From the NCBI GenBank assembly GCA_030537895.1, contig JAUNVA010000012.1:1-60015 (forward strand): a DNA stretch of 60,015 nt, in the 5' to 3' direction. Below, in pieces: positions 9,875-18,559 of this stretch. The stretch comes from Bowdeniella nasicola. GTDB taxonomy: Bacteria; Actinomycetota; Actinomycetes; Actinomycetales; Actinomycetaceae. Numbering within the stretch: the first letter of the stretch is position 1; each line of letters starts with the position of its first letter. Made by a program: the position numbers and the translations under genes. The notes below the pieces were generated by a model. That model saw only the letters and a list, made by a program, of their open reading frames with translations. It had not been told where the DNA came from and did no database searches.

Positions 9875-9967
9875 CGCACAGCCGCCACGAGCGACATCGC
9901 CCCGCGTGGGCCCGGGCGCGTGGTCGATCCCACACGCCTCCGTGCGAGGGTGTCGGCCCGATCGTGA

Positions 9968-9973
9968 TAGCCT
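9968..9973 (+). promoter_or_regulatory. Probable -10 element of rpsO
   Basis: TAGCCT about 95 bp before the rpsO start, inside the 187-bp gap after the antiporter gene. No matching -35 is visible. A leader of about 80 nt would follow, long enough for S15 autoregulation, but I see no specific structure. Confidence 0.35.
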
Positions 9974-10061
9974 GACCCTTGCCGTAACGATCGGCCGCGG
10001 ATGCCCCGTGCCCGGGAGAACCAGCCCCGGAGCTCTGCGCAACGAGTAGTGAAGGAGAGAC

Positions 10062-10331
10062 GTGTCGCTTTCGAAGGACGTCAAGGAAAAGATCATCGCC
10101 GAGTACGCCACACATGAGGGCGACACCGGCTCCCCGGAGGTTCAGGTCGCGCTGCTGTCGCACCGTATCAAGGGCCTCACCGAACACTTCAAGACCCACA
10201 CGCACGACCACCACTCCCGTCGCGGCCTCATGCTGCTGGTCGGGCGCCGTCGTCGCCTGCTGGATTACCTGAAGGAAATCGACATCGAGCGCTACCGTAC
10301 GCTGATCGAGCGTCTCGGTATCCGCCGCTAA
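10062..10331 (+). CDS. rpsO: 30S ribosomal protein S15
   Basis: 89 residues, the normal length of S15, which binds the 16S rRNA central domain early in 30S assembly. GDTGSPEVQ, the [15 protein letters not shown] helix and HHSRRGLM are diagnostic. The GTG start is supported by GGAG at 10054-10057. A terminator follows, then the pnp leader; the rpsO-pnp pairing is conserved across bacteria. Confidence 0.98.
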   Translation: MSLSKDVKEKIIAEYATHEGDTGSPEVQVALLSHRIKGLTEHFKTHTHDHHSRRGLMLLVGRRRRLLDYLKEIDIERYRTLIERLGIRR

Positions 10332-10338
10332 CGAAATA

Positions 10339-10361
10339 GGCCCGGGTGACCGGGCCTCTTT
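10339..10361 (+). terminator. Intrinsic terminator after rpsO
   Basis: GGCCCGG (10339-10345), loop GTGA, CCGGGCC (10350-10356), then TCTTT. It starts 8 nt after the rpsO stop. It may be leaky, since rpsO and pnp are often cotranscribed. Confidence 0.75.
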
Positions 10362-10468
10362 CGTACCCGCCCCGACCTCCCGGGCGGGAGGAGGCCCCGC
10401 GCGGGCCCATGAGATCGGGCACACGCTAGATGTGGTGGGTCCCACTGCGAGCCCGGCCTCCGATCTGT

Positions 10469-10474
10469 CATGAT
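10469..10474 (+). promoter_or_regulatory. Possible -10 element of pnp
   Basis: CATGAT differs by one base from TATGAT. A start near 10481 would place the nested-helix leader right at the 5' end of the pnp mRNA. Confidence 0.35.
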
Positions 10475-10490
10475 GAGGGAGGATACAACC

Positions 10491-10568
10491 GCGCCAGCCG
10501 CTGCCGGTCCTCGGTGGTGAATACCGGAGCCTCTCCGGTGTTTTCGATCGATGACCGTGGGCGCTGGC
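10491..10568 (+). ncRNA. Structured 5' leader of pnp (Actino-pnp-like)
   Basis: Three helices nest perfectly: GCCAGC 10493-10498 with GCTGGC 10563-10568; CGGTC 10505-10509 with GACCG 10553-10557; and the hairpin ACCGGAG 10523-10529 / CTCCGGT 10533-10539 followed by GTTTT. The element ends 17 nt before the pnp ATG. An RNA element named Actino-pnp has been described in the leader of actinobacterial pnp genes, and RNase III cleavage with PNPase autoregulation is known for pnp leaders. The identification with Actino-pnp is from position and shape, not from a covariance-model hit. Confidence 0.55.
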
Positions 10569-10585
10569 ATGAACAGGAAGGTGCC

Positions 10586-12904
10586 ATGGAAGGCCCTGAA
10601 ATCACATTCGCCGAAGCCGCCATCGATAATGGCTCGTTCGGAACCCGCACTGTACGCTTCGAGACGGGTCGTCTCGCCCGGCAGGCCGCCGGAAGCGCCG
10701 TCGTCTACCTCGATGATGACACGGTGGTCCTGTCGGCCACCACGGCCGGTAAGCATCCGAAGGAGCAGTTCGACTTCTTCCCCCTGACGGTTGACGTCGA
10801 GGAGCGCCAGTACGCCGCGGGTAAGATCCCCGGCTCGTTCTTCCGTCGTGAGGGCCGGCCCGGCCAGGACGCGATCCTCGCCTGCCGCCTCATCGACCGA
10901 CCGCTGCGCCCCGCCTTCGTGAAGGGACTGCGCAACGAGGTTCAGGTCGTGGAGACCATCCTCGCGATTCACCCCGATGACGCCTACGACGTCGTCGCCA
11001 TCAACGCCGCCTCCATGTCGACCCAGCTTGCCGGCCTGCCCTTCTCCGGGCCCATCGGTGGCGTGCGCATCGCCCTGATCGACCAGCAGTGGGTAGCGTT
11101 CCCGCGCTACTCCGAACTGGAGCGCGCCGTGTTCTCCATGGTCGTCGCCGGCCGCATGGTGGGCGAGGACGTCGCCGTCATGATGGTCGAAGCCGAAGCG
11201 ACCACCGGCGTATGGGATCTCGTGAAGAACCAGGGCGCCACCGCCCCGACCGAAGAGGTCGTTGCCGAAGGCCTCGAGGCTTCCAAGCCCTTCATCAAGG
11301 CGCTGTGTGAGGCCCAGCAGGTGATCGCGGAGAAGGCCGCCAAGCCGACCGCCGAATTCCCGCTCTTCCCCGACTTTGAAGACGACGCCTACGCCGCGGT
11401 CGAGAAGGCCGCGAAGAAGGACCTCGCCGAGGCGATCCAGATCGCCGGTAAGCAGGAGCGCGAGGCGCGCCTGGATGAGATCAAGGCCAGCCTCCTGGAG
11501 GACCTCGCTGAAGAGTTCGAGGGCCGGGAAAAGGAACTGTCTGCCGCCTACCGCGCGCTGACGAAGTCCCTCGTGCGCGAGCGCGTCCTCACCGAGGGAG
11601 TGCGCATGGACGGGCGCGGCTTGAAGGACATCCGGACGCTGTCCGCCGAAGTCGAGGTGCTACCGCGCGTGCACGGCTCCGCGATCTTCGAGCGCGGCGA
11701 AACCCAGATTCTGGGCGTCACCACGCTGAACATGCTGCGGATGGAACAGCAGATCGACTCGCTGTCGCCGATCACGTCGAAGCGCTACATGCACAACTAC
11801 AACTTCCCGCCCTACTCGACCGGTGAAACCGGGCGCGTCGGGTCGCCGAAACGGCGCGAGATCGGACACGGCGCGCTCGCCGAGCGGGCCCTGCTGCCCG
11901 TCCTGCCGACCCGCGAGGAGTTCCCCTACGCAATTCGTCAGGTCTCCGAGGCCCTCGGGTCAAACGGGTCCACCTCGATGGGTTCCGTGTGCGCCTCCAC
12001 GCTCTCGCTGCTGCAGGCCGGCGTGCCGCTGCGCGCCCCCGTCGCCGGTATCGCGATGGGCCTCATGTCCGACCAGGTGGATGGCGAGACCCGCTACGCG
12101 GCGCTCACCGACATCCTGGGCGCAGAAGATGCCTTCGGCGATATGGACTTCAAGGTCGCGGGCACTCGTGAGTTCGTGACCGCCATCCAGCTGGACACGA
12201 AGCTCGACGGGATCCCCTCGGAGGAACTCGCCAAGGCTCTGTCCCAGGCCCGCGACGCGCGCCTGCACATCCTCGATGTGATGAACGAAGCGATCGATTC
12301 GCCCGACGAGATGGCGGCAACCGCGCCGCGCGTCATCGCGGTCAAGATCCCCGTCGACAAGATCGGTGAGGTCATCGGCCCCAAGGGCAAGATGATCAAC
12401 CAGATCCAGGAGGACACGGGCGCCGACCTATCCATCGAGGACGACGGCACCGTCTACATCGGCGCGACCGACGGCCCGTCCGCGGAGGCGGCTCGCCAGG
12501 CCGTCAACGCGATCGCGAACCCGCAGATGCCCGAGGTAGGCGAGCGGTTCGTCGGTACGGTCGTTAAGACCACCACCTTCGGTGCGTTCGTCTCGCTCAC
12601 CCCCGGCAAGGACGGCCTGCTGCACATCTCGCAGATCCGCCGCCTGGTCGGTGGCAAGCGCGTCGAGAACGTCGACGACGTCCTGCCCGTGGGTTCGAAG
12701 GTCCAGGTGGAACTCGCCGAAATCGATGATCGCGGCAAGCTTTCGCTGCACGCCATCGTCGAGGACGAGAACGAAGACGAAGGCGAGGACCGCGAGGAGC
12801 GTTCCGAGCGTGAATCCGAGGAGCGGCCGGAGCGCCGCGAGCGTCGTGAGCGCCGCCCGCGTCAGCGCACCCGCCGTCGTCGCCGCGACACCGAGAACGA
12901 CTAA
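10586..12904 (+). CDS. pnp: Polyribonucleotide nucleotidyltransferase (PNPase)
   Basis: 772 residues. PNPase is the trimeric phosphorolytic 3'-5' exoribonuclease. Two RNase PH domains flank an alpha-helical linker; the KH domain ([17 protein letters not shown]) and an S1 domain ([13 protein letters not shown]) follow. The last ~55 residues are an unusual run of Glu and Arg (alternating ER/RE, then R-rich), probably disordered and RNA- or protein-binding. The ATG at 10586 has AGGAAGG upstream; the frame is open earlier, but that stretch is the structured leader. Confidence 0.97.
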   Translation: MEGPEITFAEAAIDNGSFGTRTVRFETGRLARQAAGSAVVYLDDDTVVLSATTAGKHPKEQFDFFPLTVDVEERQYAAGKIPGSFFRREGRPGQDAILACRLIDRPLRPAFVKGLRNEVQVVETILAIHPDDAYDVVAINAASMSTQLAGLPFSGPIGGVRIALIDQQWVAFPRYSELERAVFSMVVAGRMVGEDVAVMMVEAEATTGVWDLVKNQGATAPTEEVVAEGLEASKPFIKALCEAQQVIAEKAAKPTAEFPLFPDFEDDAYAAVEKAAKKDLAEAIQIAGKQEREARLDEIKASLLEDLAEEFEGREKELSAAYRALTKSLVRERVLTEGVRMDGRGLKDIRTLSAEVEVLPRVHGSAIFERGETQILGVTTLNMLRMEQQIDSLSPITSKRYMHNYNFPPYSTGETGRVGSPKRREIGHGALAERALLPVLPTREEFPYAIRQVSEALGSNGSTSMGSVCASTLSLLQAGVPLRAPVAGIAMGLMSDQVDGETRYAALTDILGAEDAFGDMDFKVAGTREFVTAIQLDTKLDGIPSEELAKALSQARDARLHILDVMNEAIDSPDEMAATAPRVIAVKIPVDKIGEVIGPKGKMINQIQEDTGADLSIEDDGTVYIGATDGPSAEAARQAVNAIANPQMPEVGERFVGTVVKTTTFGAFVSLTPGKDGLLHISQIRRLVGGKRVENVDDVLPVGSKVQVELAEIDDRGKLSLHAIVEDENEDEGEDREERSERESEERPERRERRERRPRQRTRRRRRDTEND

Positions 12905-12916
12905 CCTCCAGTGACC

Positions 12917-12943
12917 AGCGGCCGGGCCCAGTGCCCGGCCGCT
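12917..12943 (+). terminator. Hairpin terminator after pnp
   Basis: AGCGGCCGGGC (12917-12927), loop CCAGT, GCCCGGCCGCT (12933-12943): an 11-bp perfect stem 12 nt after the stop. The following GTCGTGT is only weakly T-rich. Confidence 0.65.
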
Positions 12944-12988
12944 GTCGTGTCCGCCCGGAGCGCTCACCGCCTCGAATGCGCGAGGTGC

Positions 12989-12994
12989 TAGCGT
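12989..12994 (+). promoter_or_regulatory. -10 element of dapB, leaderless spacing
   Basis: TAGCGT is 7 nt before the dapB ATG at 13002, with no Shine-Dalgarno sequence. This supports 13002 over the in-frame GTG at 12993, which lies inside the hexamer. Confidence 0.55.
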
Positions 12995-13001
12995 GGCCGG
13001 T

Positions 13002-13733
13002 ATGAAGATTGCTGTGGTAGGGGCTGCCGGCCGCATGGGAAGCGCCGTTTGTCAGGCGGTCGACGATGCCGAAGATCTTGAACTGTGTGCGCGCCTTGAT
13101 GCGGACGATTCGGTATTCGAGGGGGCGCGAGGGGCGGACGTCGTCGTCGACTTCACCGTCCCGAGCGTGACCCGCTCCGTCGTCGCCGAGGCGCTGCGGG
13201 CTGGCGCGCACGTCGTCGTTGGGACGACCGGCTGGGATGAGGCCGGCTACGACGAGGTAGCAGAACTCGCCCGACAGGCCGGGCGCAACGTCGTGATTGC
13301 CCCGAACTTCTCGATTTCCGCGGTCCTCATGATGCACCTGGCCGCGAGCGCGGCTCCCTACTTCGAGTCCACTGAAATCATCGAGATGCACCACCCGGAC
13401 AAGGTCGACGCCCCCTCGGGCACCGCGCACGCCACCGCGCGCGCAATCGCCGCGGCCCGCGAGGGGCGGCCCATGCCGGACGCCACGCAGACGGACCCGG
13501 ACGGTTCGCGCGGCGCTCGCGTGGAGGGGGTGCCGGTCCATGCCGTGCGCCTGCGCGGGCTCACCGCCCACCAGGAGGTCCTGCTCGGTAACGCGGGGGA
13601 GACCCTCACGATCCGGGCTGACTCTTTCGACCGCAGCTCCTTTATGCCCGGCGTGCTCCATGCCGTGCGCCGCGTCGGTGAACTCGAGGGTCTCACCGTC
13701 GGGCTCGAGGTGGTCCTCGGGCTCACGCGCTAG
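13002..13733 (+). CDS. dapB: 4-hydroxy-tetrahydrodipicolinate reductase
   Basis: 243 residues. DapB reduces the DapA product with NAD(P)H in the aspartate route to diaminopimelate and lysine. GAAGRMG at residues 7-13 is the nucleotide loop, and HHPDKVDAPSGTA carries the catalytic His and Lys of the family. It is followed, after two unrelated genes, by dapA, which catalyses the preceding step. Confidence 0.96.
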   Translation: MKIAVVGAAGRMGSAVCQAVDDAEDLELCARLDADDSVFEGARGADVVVDFTVPSVTRSVVAEALRAGAHVVVGTTGWDEAGYDEVAELARQAGRNVVIAPNFSISAVLMMHLAASAAPYFESTEIIEMHHPDKVDAPSGTAHATARAIAAAREGRPMPDATQTDPDGSRGARVEGVPVHAVRLRGLTAHQEVLLGNAGETLTIRADSFDRSSFMPGVLHAVRRVGELEGLTVGLEVVLGLTR

Positions 13734-13838
13734 CCACCCGGCAGGTCCGCGGCGGTATAGGAGCGCCAACGCGCGACACGCGGCAACAGACCACGGGGCG
13801 GGCCGCTCAGACGGCCGAAGGTGACGCGTGCACAGCCA

Positions 13839-13863
13839 ATCCCGGTCAAGGATGTACCGGGAT
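13839..13863. repeat. 8-bp inverted repeat upstream of the DUF4232 lipoprotein
   Basis: ATCCCGGT - 9 nt - ACCGGGAT, a perfect palindrome about 50 bp before the -10 of the lipoprotein gene. No T-tract follows, so an operator is as likely as a terminator. Nothing else is assignable in 13734-13913. Confidence 0.45.
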
Positions 13864-13913
13864 ACCGTCAGAGACACGCTCAGATCCGCGCCTGGCGATT
13901 CTGGCACTGGGTC

Positions 13914-13919
13914 TAGGCT
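13914..13919 (+). promoter_or_regulatory. -10 element of the lipoprotein gene, leaderless spacing
   Basis: TAGGCT is 7 nt before the GTG at 13927. The intervening ATG triplets are out of frame, and there is no Shine-Dalgarno sequence. Confidence 0.5.
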
Positions 13920-13926
13920 GAATGAT

Positions 13927-14409
13927 GTGAACTATCGCGCCCTCGCCGTCCTCGCCACAGCGGGCTGCGCGCCTACGCCACTGCCAAGTCCGCCTCCGCC
14001 CAGTGGCGTGAGCCCGTGCGTCGCGAGCGACCTCAGTTATGCGATCCACGGAGAGGCGCCCCTGCAGCTGCGGGTCACGAACGCGGGCATCCACACCTGC
14101 ACCCTGAAGGGCTATGCCACCGTGGCATTCGCACGTGACGAGCGCGCGCAGCCCATCGGCGCGTGGGCGGAGCAGCAGCCCGGCCTAATCGAGCAGGTCA
14201 CGCTCGGTCCCGGGGAGGAGAGCGTCATCATGCTTGAGATCCGCGATCCGGACCGCTACGGGACCGACTGCGCGCCGCAGCACGTGGGTGGGCTCGTCGT
14301 GCGGCCGCCCCAGGGCGAGGCCTGGGACTTCGTGGAGTACCCGAGCCTCATCTGCACGTCAGCCAGCACCCCGATGCTCAAGGTCTGGCCGATTGGGCTC
14401 ACGCCGTAG
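13927..14409 (+). CDS. DUF4232-type small secreted lipoprotein
   Basis: 160 residues from GTG. A short N-terminal hydrophobic stretch ends in LATAGC, a relaxed lipobox, then a Pro/Ser-rich linker. Four further cysteines (in SPCVAS, HTCTLKG, DCAPQ, LICTS) fit the two disulfides of the DUF4232 beta-sandwich seen in actinobacterial secreted proteins; function unknown. The start follows a leaderless-type -10; the frame stays open to 13828 but lacks any signal there. The 3' end overlaps the convergent acetyltransferase gene by 11 bp. Confidence 0.7.
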   Translation: MNYRALAVLATAGCAPTPLPSPPPPSGVSPCVASDLSYAIHGEAPLQLRVTNAGIHTCTLKGYATVAFARDERAQPIGAWAEQQPGLIEQVTLGPGEESVIMLEIRDPDRYGTDCAPQHVGGLVVRPPQGEAWDFVEYPSLICTSASTPMLKVWPIGLTP

Positions 14410-14938
14410 CGGTGTAGAACGCCACCTGCTCGACGTCCAGTTCGAGGGTGCGTTTCACTCCGAGCGGGGCGAAGCCCGCGGAGGTGAGGAACCGGATGCG
14501 GGCCTCTTGGGCAGCGACCGTCCAGGCGAGTACGCCCCGGTGCTCGAGCGCGCTGGCTCCCTCCATGAGTGCGGCCAACAGGCGCGAGCCGTGCCCCTGA
14601 CGCTGGTCGGCGGCCCGGACGTCAAGTGCCGAGATTTCCGCATCGATCGTCACCTCGCCCCCGGTCGGGGAGACCGGCTGGGCGAGGGGCGTGAGGGCGG
14701 CGTAGCCGACTACCCGCTCGTTACGGGTCGCGACGACGACGAGTCCACCCGCGGGTATGTGGGCCAGGGTTTCGCGCCACGTGCTCGCGCCGTCCGTCGC
14801 CTCGATGCGCTCGCGGGCCTGAGCGGGCAGGGACCCACCGAGCCCCGCCGCCAGGTCCTCACTGAGCACTGAACGTTGGATCGCCCAGATGGCGTCGGCA
14901 TCGGAGGGCACGGCTGGACGAACGGCGAAATCGGGCAT
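14399..14938 (-). CDS. GNAT-family N-acetyltransferase
   Basis: 179 residues. The GNAT core is visible: N-terminal FAVRPAVPSDADAIWAIQRSV, and the acetyl-CoA motif A region LDVRAADQRQGHGSRLLAAL containing the QRQGHG pyrophosphate loop, then a C-terminal FLTSAGFAPLG. Transfers an acetyl group to an unidentified amine. It is divergent from dapA and convergent with the lipoprotein gene. Confidence 0.85.
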   Translation of the reverse strand: MPDFAVRPAVPSDADAIWAIQRSVLSEDLAAGLGGSLPAQARERIEATDGASTWRETLAHIPAGGLVVVATRNERVVGYAALTPLAQPVSPTGGEVTIDAEISALDVRAADQRQGHGSRLLAALMEGASALEHRGVLAWTVAAQEARIRFLTSAGFAPLGVKRTLELDVEQVAFYTATA

Positions 14939-14944
14939 GGGTTC

Positions 14945-14950
14945 ACCCTA
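14945..14950 (-). promoter_or_regulatory. -10 element of the GNAT gene, leaderless spacing
   Basis: On the minus strand TAGGGT stands 6 nt before the ATG at 14938, again without a Shine-Dalgarno sequence. Confidence 0.5.
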
Positions 14951-15001
14951 ACAGCGTCGTCCGCCAGCCGGGCGTGTGGCCTGGGTCTCGACGTGAGGGT
15001 T

Positions 15002-15007
15002 TAAGGT
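15002..15007 (+). promoter_or_regulatory. -10 element of dapA, leaderless spacing
   Basis: TAAGGT is 6 nt before the dapA ATG at 15014. The intervening GAGGGT is purine-rich but too close to act as a normal ribosome-binding site. Confidence 0.5.
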
Positions 15008-15013
15008 GAGGGT

Positions 15014-15895
15014 ATGAGCGCAACATTTGGCACGGTGATCCCCGCGATGGTCACGCCCTTCACCGAGGAGGGCGGTCTCGATCTGGAGCTGGCCCAGAAG
15101 GTGGCCCGCCACCTCGTGGACCTCGGTTCCGATGGGTTGCTCCTGTCGGGTACGACGGGCGAGGCTCCCACCACGCACACGCAGGAGAAGGTCGACCTGA
15201 TCCGTGCCGTCGCCGAGGCCGTGGAGGGGCGTGTCCCGATCATGGCGGGTGCGGGCTCCAACCACACGGATCACGCCTGTCGGATCGCGGAGAAATCCGT
15301 GGAAGCGGGGGCGGACTCCCTGCTCGTCGTCACCCCCTACTACTCGAAACCCTCCCAACGCGGCATCGCCGCACACATCCGCGCGGTCGCAGACGCCGGC
15401 GGTGTTCCCGTCATGGTCTACGACATCCCGGGGCGCACCGGCGTTGCGGTTGAGCGCGAGGCCGAAGAGCTTCTCGAGGGTGCCGGTATCGTCGCCTACA
15501 AGGATGCGACCGGTAACGTCCCCGCGGGGATCGCGCGGGCGCGACGCACCGGTACGGAGGCCTACTCGGGGGACGACGCCTTGAACCTCGCGTTTCTGTC
15601 CTACGGGGGAGCCGGGTTCGTTTCTGTGGTGGCGCACGTCGCCGCCGACCGCTACCGGGACATGGTCGAGGCCGTGCGCTGTTCCGACATGGAGCGGGCC
15701 GCTCAGATCCACGCCGACCTCGAGCCCCTCGTGGACGCGATCATGGGCACGGGCCAGGGGGCCGTGCTCGCAAAGACAGCCCTGCATCTGCAGGGAGTGC
15801 TTCCCAGTGCGAGCCTTCGGCTACCCCTCGTTGCGGCCACGAGCGAGCAGGTGGCGACCCTGCGCCGCGCCATGGAGCGCCTCGGTTATCTCTAG
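15014..15895 (+). CDS. dapA: 4-hydroxy-tetrahydrodipicolinate synthase
   Basis: 293 residues, a TIM-barrel lyase condensing pyruvate with aspartate semialdehyde at the start of the DAP/lysine branch. Visible are LLLSGTTGEAPT, the TPYYSKPSQRG segment with the catalytic Tyr, and Schiff-base Lys163 in IVAYKDATGN. RNase J follows 28 nt downstream. Confidence 0.96.
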   Translation: MSATFGTVIPAMVTPFTEEGGLDLELAQKVARHLVDLGSDGLLLSGTTGEAPTTHTQEKVDLIRAVAEAVEGRVPIMAGAGSNHTDHACRIAEKSVEAGADSLLVVTPYYSKPSQRGIAAHIRAVADAGGVPVMVYDIPGRTGVAVEREAEELLEGAGIVAYKDATGNVPAGIARARRTGTEAYSGDDALNLAFLSYGGAGFVSVVAHVAADRYRDMVEAVRCSDMERAAQIHADLEPLVDAIMGTGQGAVLAKTALHLQGVLPSASLRLPLVAATSEQVATLRRAMERLGYL

Positions 15896-15910
15896 CAGGG
15901 GCTGACCTGG

Positions 15911-15916
15911 CACAAT
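15911..15916 (+). promoter_or_regulatory. Possible -10 element of rnj
   Basis: CACAAT lies 7 nt before the GTG at 15924. The intervening CGGAGGC contains an AG-rich stretch too close to the start for a classical ribosome-binding site. Confidence 0.35.
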
Positions 15917-15923
15917 CGGAGGC

Positions 15924-17603
15924 GTGATTGCCTCAGATTTGCCCAAACCCCCAGCCCTGAAAAAGGACACCCTCCGGATCGTGCCGCTCGGCGGTCTCGG
16001 CGAGGTGGGGCGCAACATGACGGTCTTCGAACTGAATGGGCGCCTACTCATCGTCGACTGTGGGGTGCTCTTTCCCGACGACGACCAGCCCGGCGTGGAT
16101 CTGATCCTCCCGGATTTCAGCTACCTCGATGGTCGTCTCGACGACGTCGTCGCGATCGTGCTGACCCACGGGCACGAGGACCACATCGGCGCGGTGCCCT
16201 ACCTGTTAAAGCAGCGCCCCGACATTCCGCTGATCGGCTCGACCCTGACGCTTGCCTTCATCGAGGCGAAGCTCGCCGAGCATCGCATCCAGCCCGTCAC
16301 CGTGAAGGTGAGTGAGGGAGACGTCGAACAGCTAGGCCCCTTCGAATGCGAATTCGTGGCCGTCAACCACTCGATCCCCGATGCGCTCGCGCTCTTCATG
16401 CGCACGAAGGCCGGCACCGTGTTGCACACGGGCGACTTCAAGATGGATCAGCTGCCCCTGGACGGGCGCATCACGGATCTGCAGTCCTTTGCCCTGTTTG
16501 GAGATGAAGGCGTCGACCTCTTCATGGTGGATTCCACCAACGCCGAGGTTCCGGGTTTCACGACCCACGAGCGCGAGATCGGCCCCGTCATCGACTCGGT
16601 GTTCGCCGAGGCGCCCGGAAAAATCGTCGTCGCCTCCTTCGCCTCCCACATCCACCGGATCCAGCAGGTACTGAACGCAGCCGCCAAACACGGCCGCAAG
16701 GCGGCGCTCGTCGGCCGCTCGATGGTGCGCAATATGACGATCGCGCGCGAGCGGGGTTTCCTCACCGTGCCCGATGGCGTGCTCGTCAACCCGAAGGACC
16801 TCGAGTCTTTGCCGGATGACAAGACGGTGCTCATCGCGACCGGCTCCCAGGGTGAACCCATGGCGGCCCTCGCCCGCATGGCGAACCGCTCGCACAAGAT
16901 CGCGATCGGCCCGGGTGACACCGTGATCTTCGCCTCCTCCCTGATTCCCGGAAACGAGAACTCCGTCTACCGGGTCATCAACGGCCTGATGCGCCTGGGT
17001 GCGAAGGTCGTGCACCAGGGCGTGGCGCGCGTCCACGTCTCGGGCCACGCCTCGGCGGGGGAGCTCCTGTACTGCTACAACGTCGTGAAGCCCGACAACG
17101 TGATGCCGATCCACGGCGAGATCCGCCACCTCGTGGCAAACGGCGCGCTCGCCGTGCAGACGGGCGTCGACCCAAAGGATGTGATCCTCGCCGAGGACGG
17201 GGTCGTCGTCGACCTGAAGGACCGCACCGCCCGGATCGTCGGCGCGGTGCCGTGCGGCCTCGTCTTCGTGGACGGCTCCTCGGTCGGGGAGATTACCGAG
17301 TCCGAACTGAAGGACCGGCGCATCCTCGCCGAGGAGGGCTTCATCTCGATCTTCGCGGTCGTCGATACCCGCGACCGTCAGATCGTGGCGGGCCCGCACA
17401 TCCAGGCGCGCGGCATGGCCGAAGGGGATGAGGCCTTCGATGCCGTTCAGCCGCGGGTCGAGGAAGCACTTGCCCAAGCCCTGCGCGAGGGCAAGAGCGA
17501 TCCGCATGAGCTGCAGCGCGTCATGCGCCGCGTCCTCGGCCAGTACGTTTCCAAGCGGCTGCGGCGCCGCCCGATGATCATCCCGGTGGTGGTGCAGGCG
17601 TGA
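15924..17603 (+). CDS. rnj: Ribonuclease J
   Basis: 559 residues, a metallo-beta-lactamase/beta-CASP nuclease with 5'-3' exo- and endoribonuclease activity. The zinc motif HGHEDH is at residues 82-87, with HTGDFKMD and the beta-CASP region (GSQGEPMAALARM, HVSGHAS) behind it. The C-terminus has the RNase J-specific domain ending in KRLRRRPMIIPVVVQ. Together with pnp upstream it represents the core mRNA-decay machinery. dapA-rnj-ftsK order is typical of actinobacteria. Stop overlaps the following kinase start (GTGA). Confidence 0.95.
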   Translation: MIASDLPKPPALKKDTLRIVPLGGLGEVGRNMTVFELNGRLLIVDCGVLFPDDDQPGVDLILPDFSYLDGRLDDVVAIVLTHGHEDHIGAVPYLLKQRPDIPLIGSTLTLAFIEAKLAEHRIQPVTVKVSEGDVEQLGPFECEFVAVNHSIPDALALFMRTKAGTVLHTGDFKMDQLPLDGRITDLQSFALFGDEGVDLFMVDSTNAEVPGFTTHEREIGPVIDSVFAEAPGKIVVASFASHIHRIQQVLNAAAKHGRKAALVGRSMVRNMTIARERGFLTVPDGVLVNPKDLESLPDDKTVLIATGSQGEPMAALARMANRSHKIAIGPGDTVIFASSLIPGNENSVYRVINGLMRLGAKVVHQGVARVHVSGHASAGELLYCYNVVKPDNVMPIHGEIRHLVANGALAVQTGVDPKDVILAEDGVVVDLKDRTARIVGAVPCGLVFVDGSSVGEITESELKDRRILAEEGFISIFAVVDTRDRQIVAGPHIQARGMAEGDEAFDAVQPRVEEALAQALREGKSDPHELQRVMRRVLGQYVSKRLRRRPMIIPVVVQA

Positions 17604-18547
17604 GTCGGTTCATCTCCACGGGCTCGTGTGTGCTCGACCTGCCGATGAACCTTCCACACTTCCCGGTCCGCGGCGGGGACGTCATCGCCCACAGCGCGGG
17701 AGCCCTAGTCGGTGGCGGCTTCAACGTCGTCTCCGCGGTGGCCCGCCAGGGGATCGAAACCTGCCTGGCCTCCCCGCTCGGCACCGGCGCGAACAGCGCC
17801 CAGGTGCGCTACGAGCTGGAGAGCGAGGGGATCGAACACGTGGGAGAAACGCTCGTGGGGGACACGGGCCTGTGCCTAACCCTGCGCGAGCCCGACGGCG
17901 AACGCACGTTCATCACGACCCTCGGCGTGGAGGCCGAACCAAGCCACGACGAATTCGAAGACCTCACAGTGGAACCCGGAGACGTCGTCTACGTCTCCGG
18001 CTACGACCTGGCCTATCCGATGAGCGCGCCCGTCGTCTCGCGTTTCGCAGCGGACCTTCCGAACGGCGTCACCCTCGTCGTCGACACGGGCCCCATCGTC
18101 GATGAGATCGACCTCGACGTCCTGACCGCCGTGCTGCGACGCTGCGACCTCCTCAGCCTCAATCGCCGCGAGGCAGGACTCGTCCAGGAGATCACAGGGG
18201 TCTCGGAACGATTCGCGGCGTTGCGCTCGCTCGTCTCTGAACAGTGTGCCGTCCTCGTCCGCGCGGGTTCCGAGGGCTGCTGGGTGCAGCCACGCGAGGG
18301 AGAGATCCCTGCGCGCGTGCCGGCCTTCGAGATCGAGGTCGCGGATACGACCGGGTCGGGCGACGCCCACACCGGCGTCGTCGCCGCCTCCCTGATGGAG
18401 GGGCTCGACCTGCGGGCCGCCATCCGCCGTGCGAACGCGGCTGCGGGTATCGCTGCCACAAGGGTCGGGCCGGCCACCTGCCCAACCCGTCGCGAAATCG
18501 ACGACTTCCTGGCCCTCGAGTCGGGATCGAAGCCCATCTCGGGGTAA
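17600..18547 (+). CDS. PfkB-family carbohydrate kinase
   Basis: 315 residues with the ribokinase fold. GGGFNVVSAVARQG near residue 37 is the N-terminal substrate region, and DTTGSGDAHTG near residue 250 is PfkB signature 2 with the catalytic Asp; the usual GDxF is here GDAH. Substrate sugar cannot be inferred. GTG start overlaps the rnj stop, so the two are coupled; ftsK begins 12 nt later. Confidence 0.85.
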   Translation: MSRFISTGSCVLDLPMNLPHFPVRGGDVIAHSAGALVGGGFNVVSAVARQGIETCLASPLGTGANSAQVRYELESEGIEHVGETLVGDTGLCLTLREPDGERTFITTLGVEAEPSHDEFEDLTVEPGDVVYVSGYDLAYPMSAPVVSRFAADLPNGVTLVVDTGPIVDEIDLDVLTAVLRRCDLLSLNRREAGLVQEITGVSERFAALRSLVSEQCAVLVRAGSEGCWVQPREGEIPARVPAFEIEVADTTGSGDAHTGVVAASLMEGLDLRAAIRRANAAAGIAATRVGPATCPTRREIDDFLALESGSKPISG

Positions 18548-18550
18548 CGT
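18545..18550 (+). promoter_or_regulatory. Possible -10 element of ftsK
   Basis: TAACGT overlaps the stop codon of the PfkB kinase and lies 9 nt before the ftsK ATG at 18560; no Shine-Dalgarno sequence separates them. Confidence 0.35.
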
Positions 18551-18559
18551 CGAGACATC

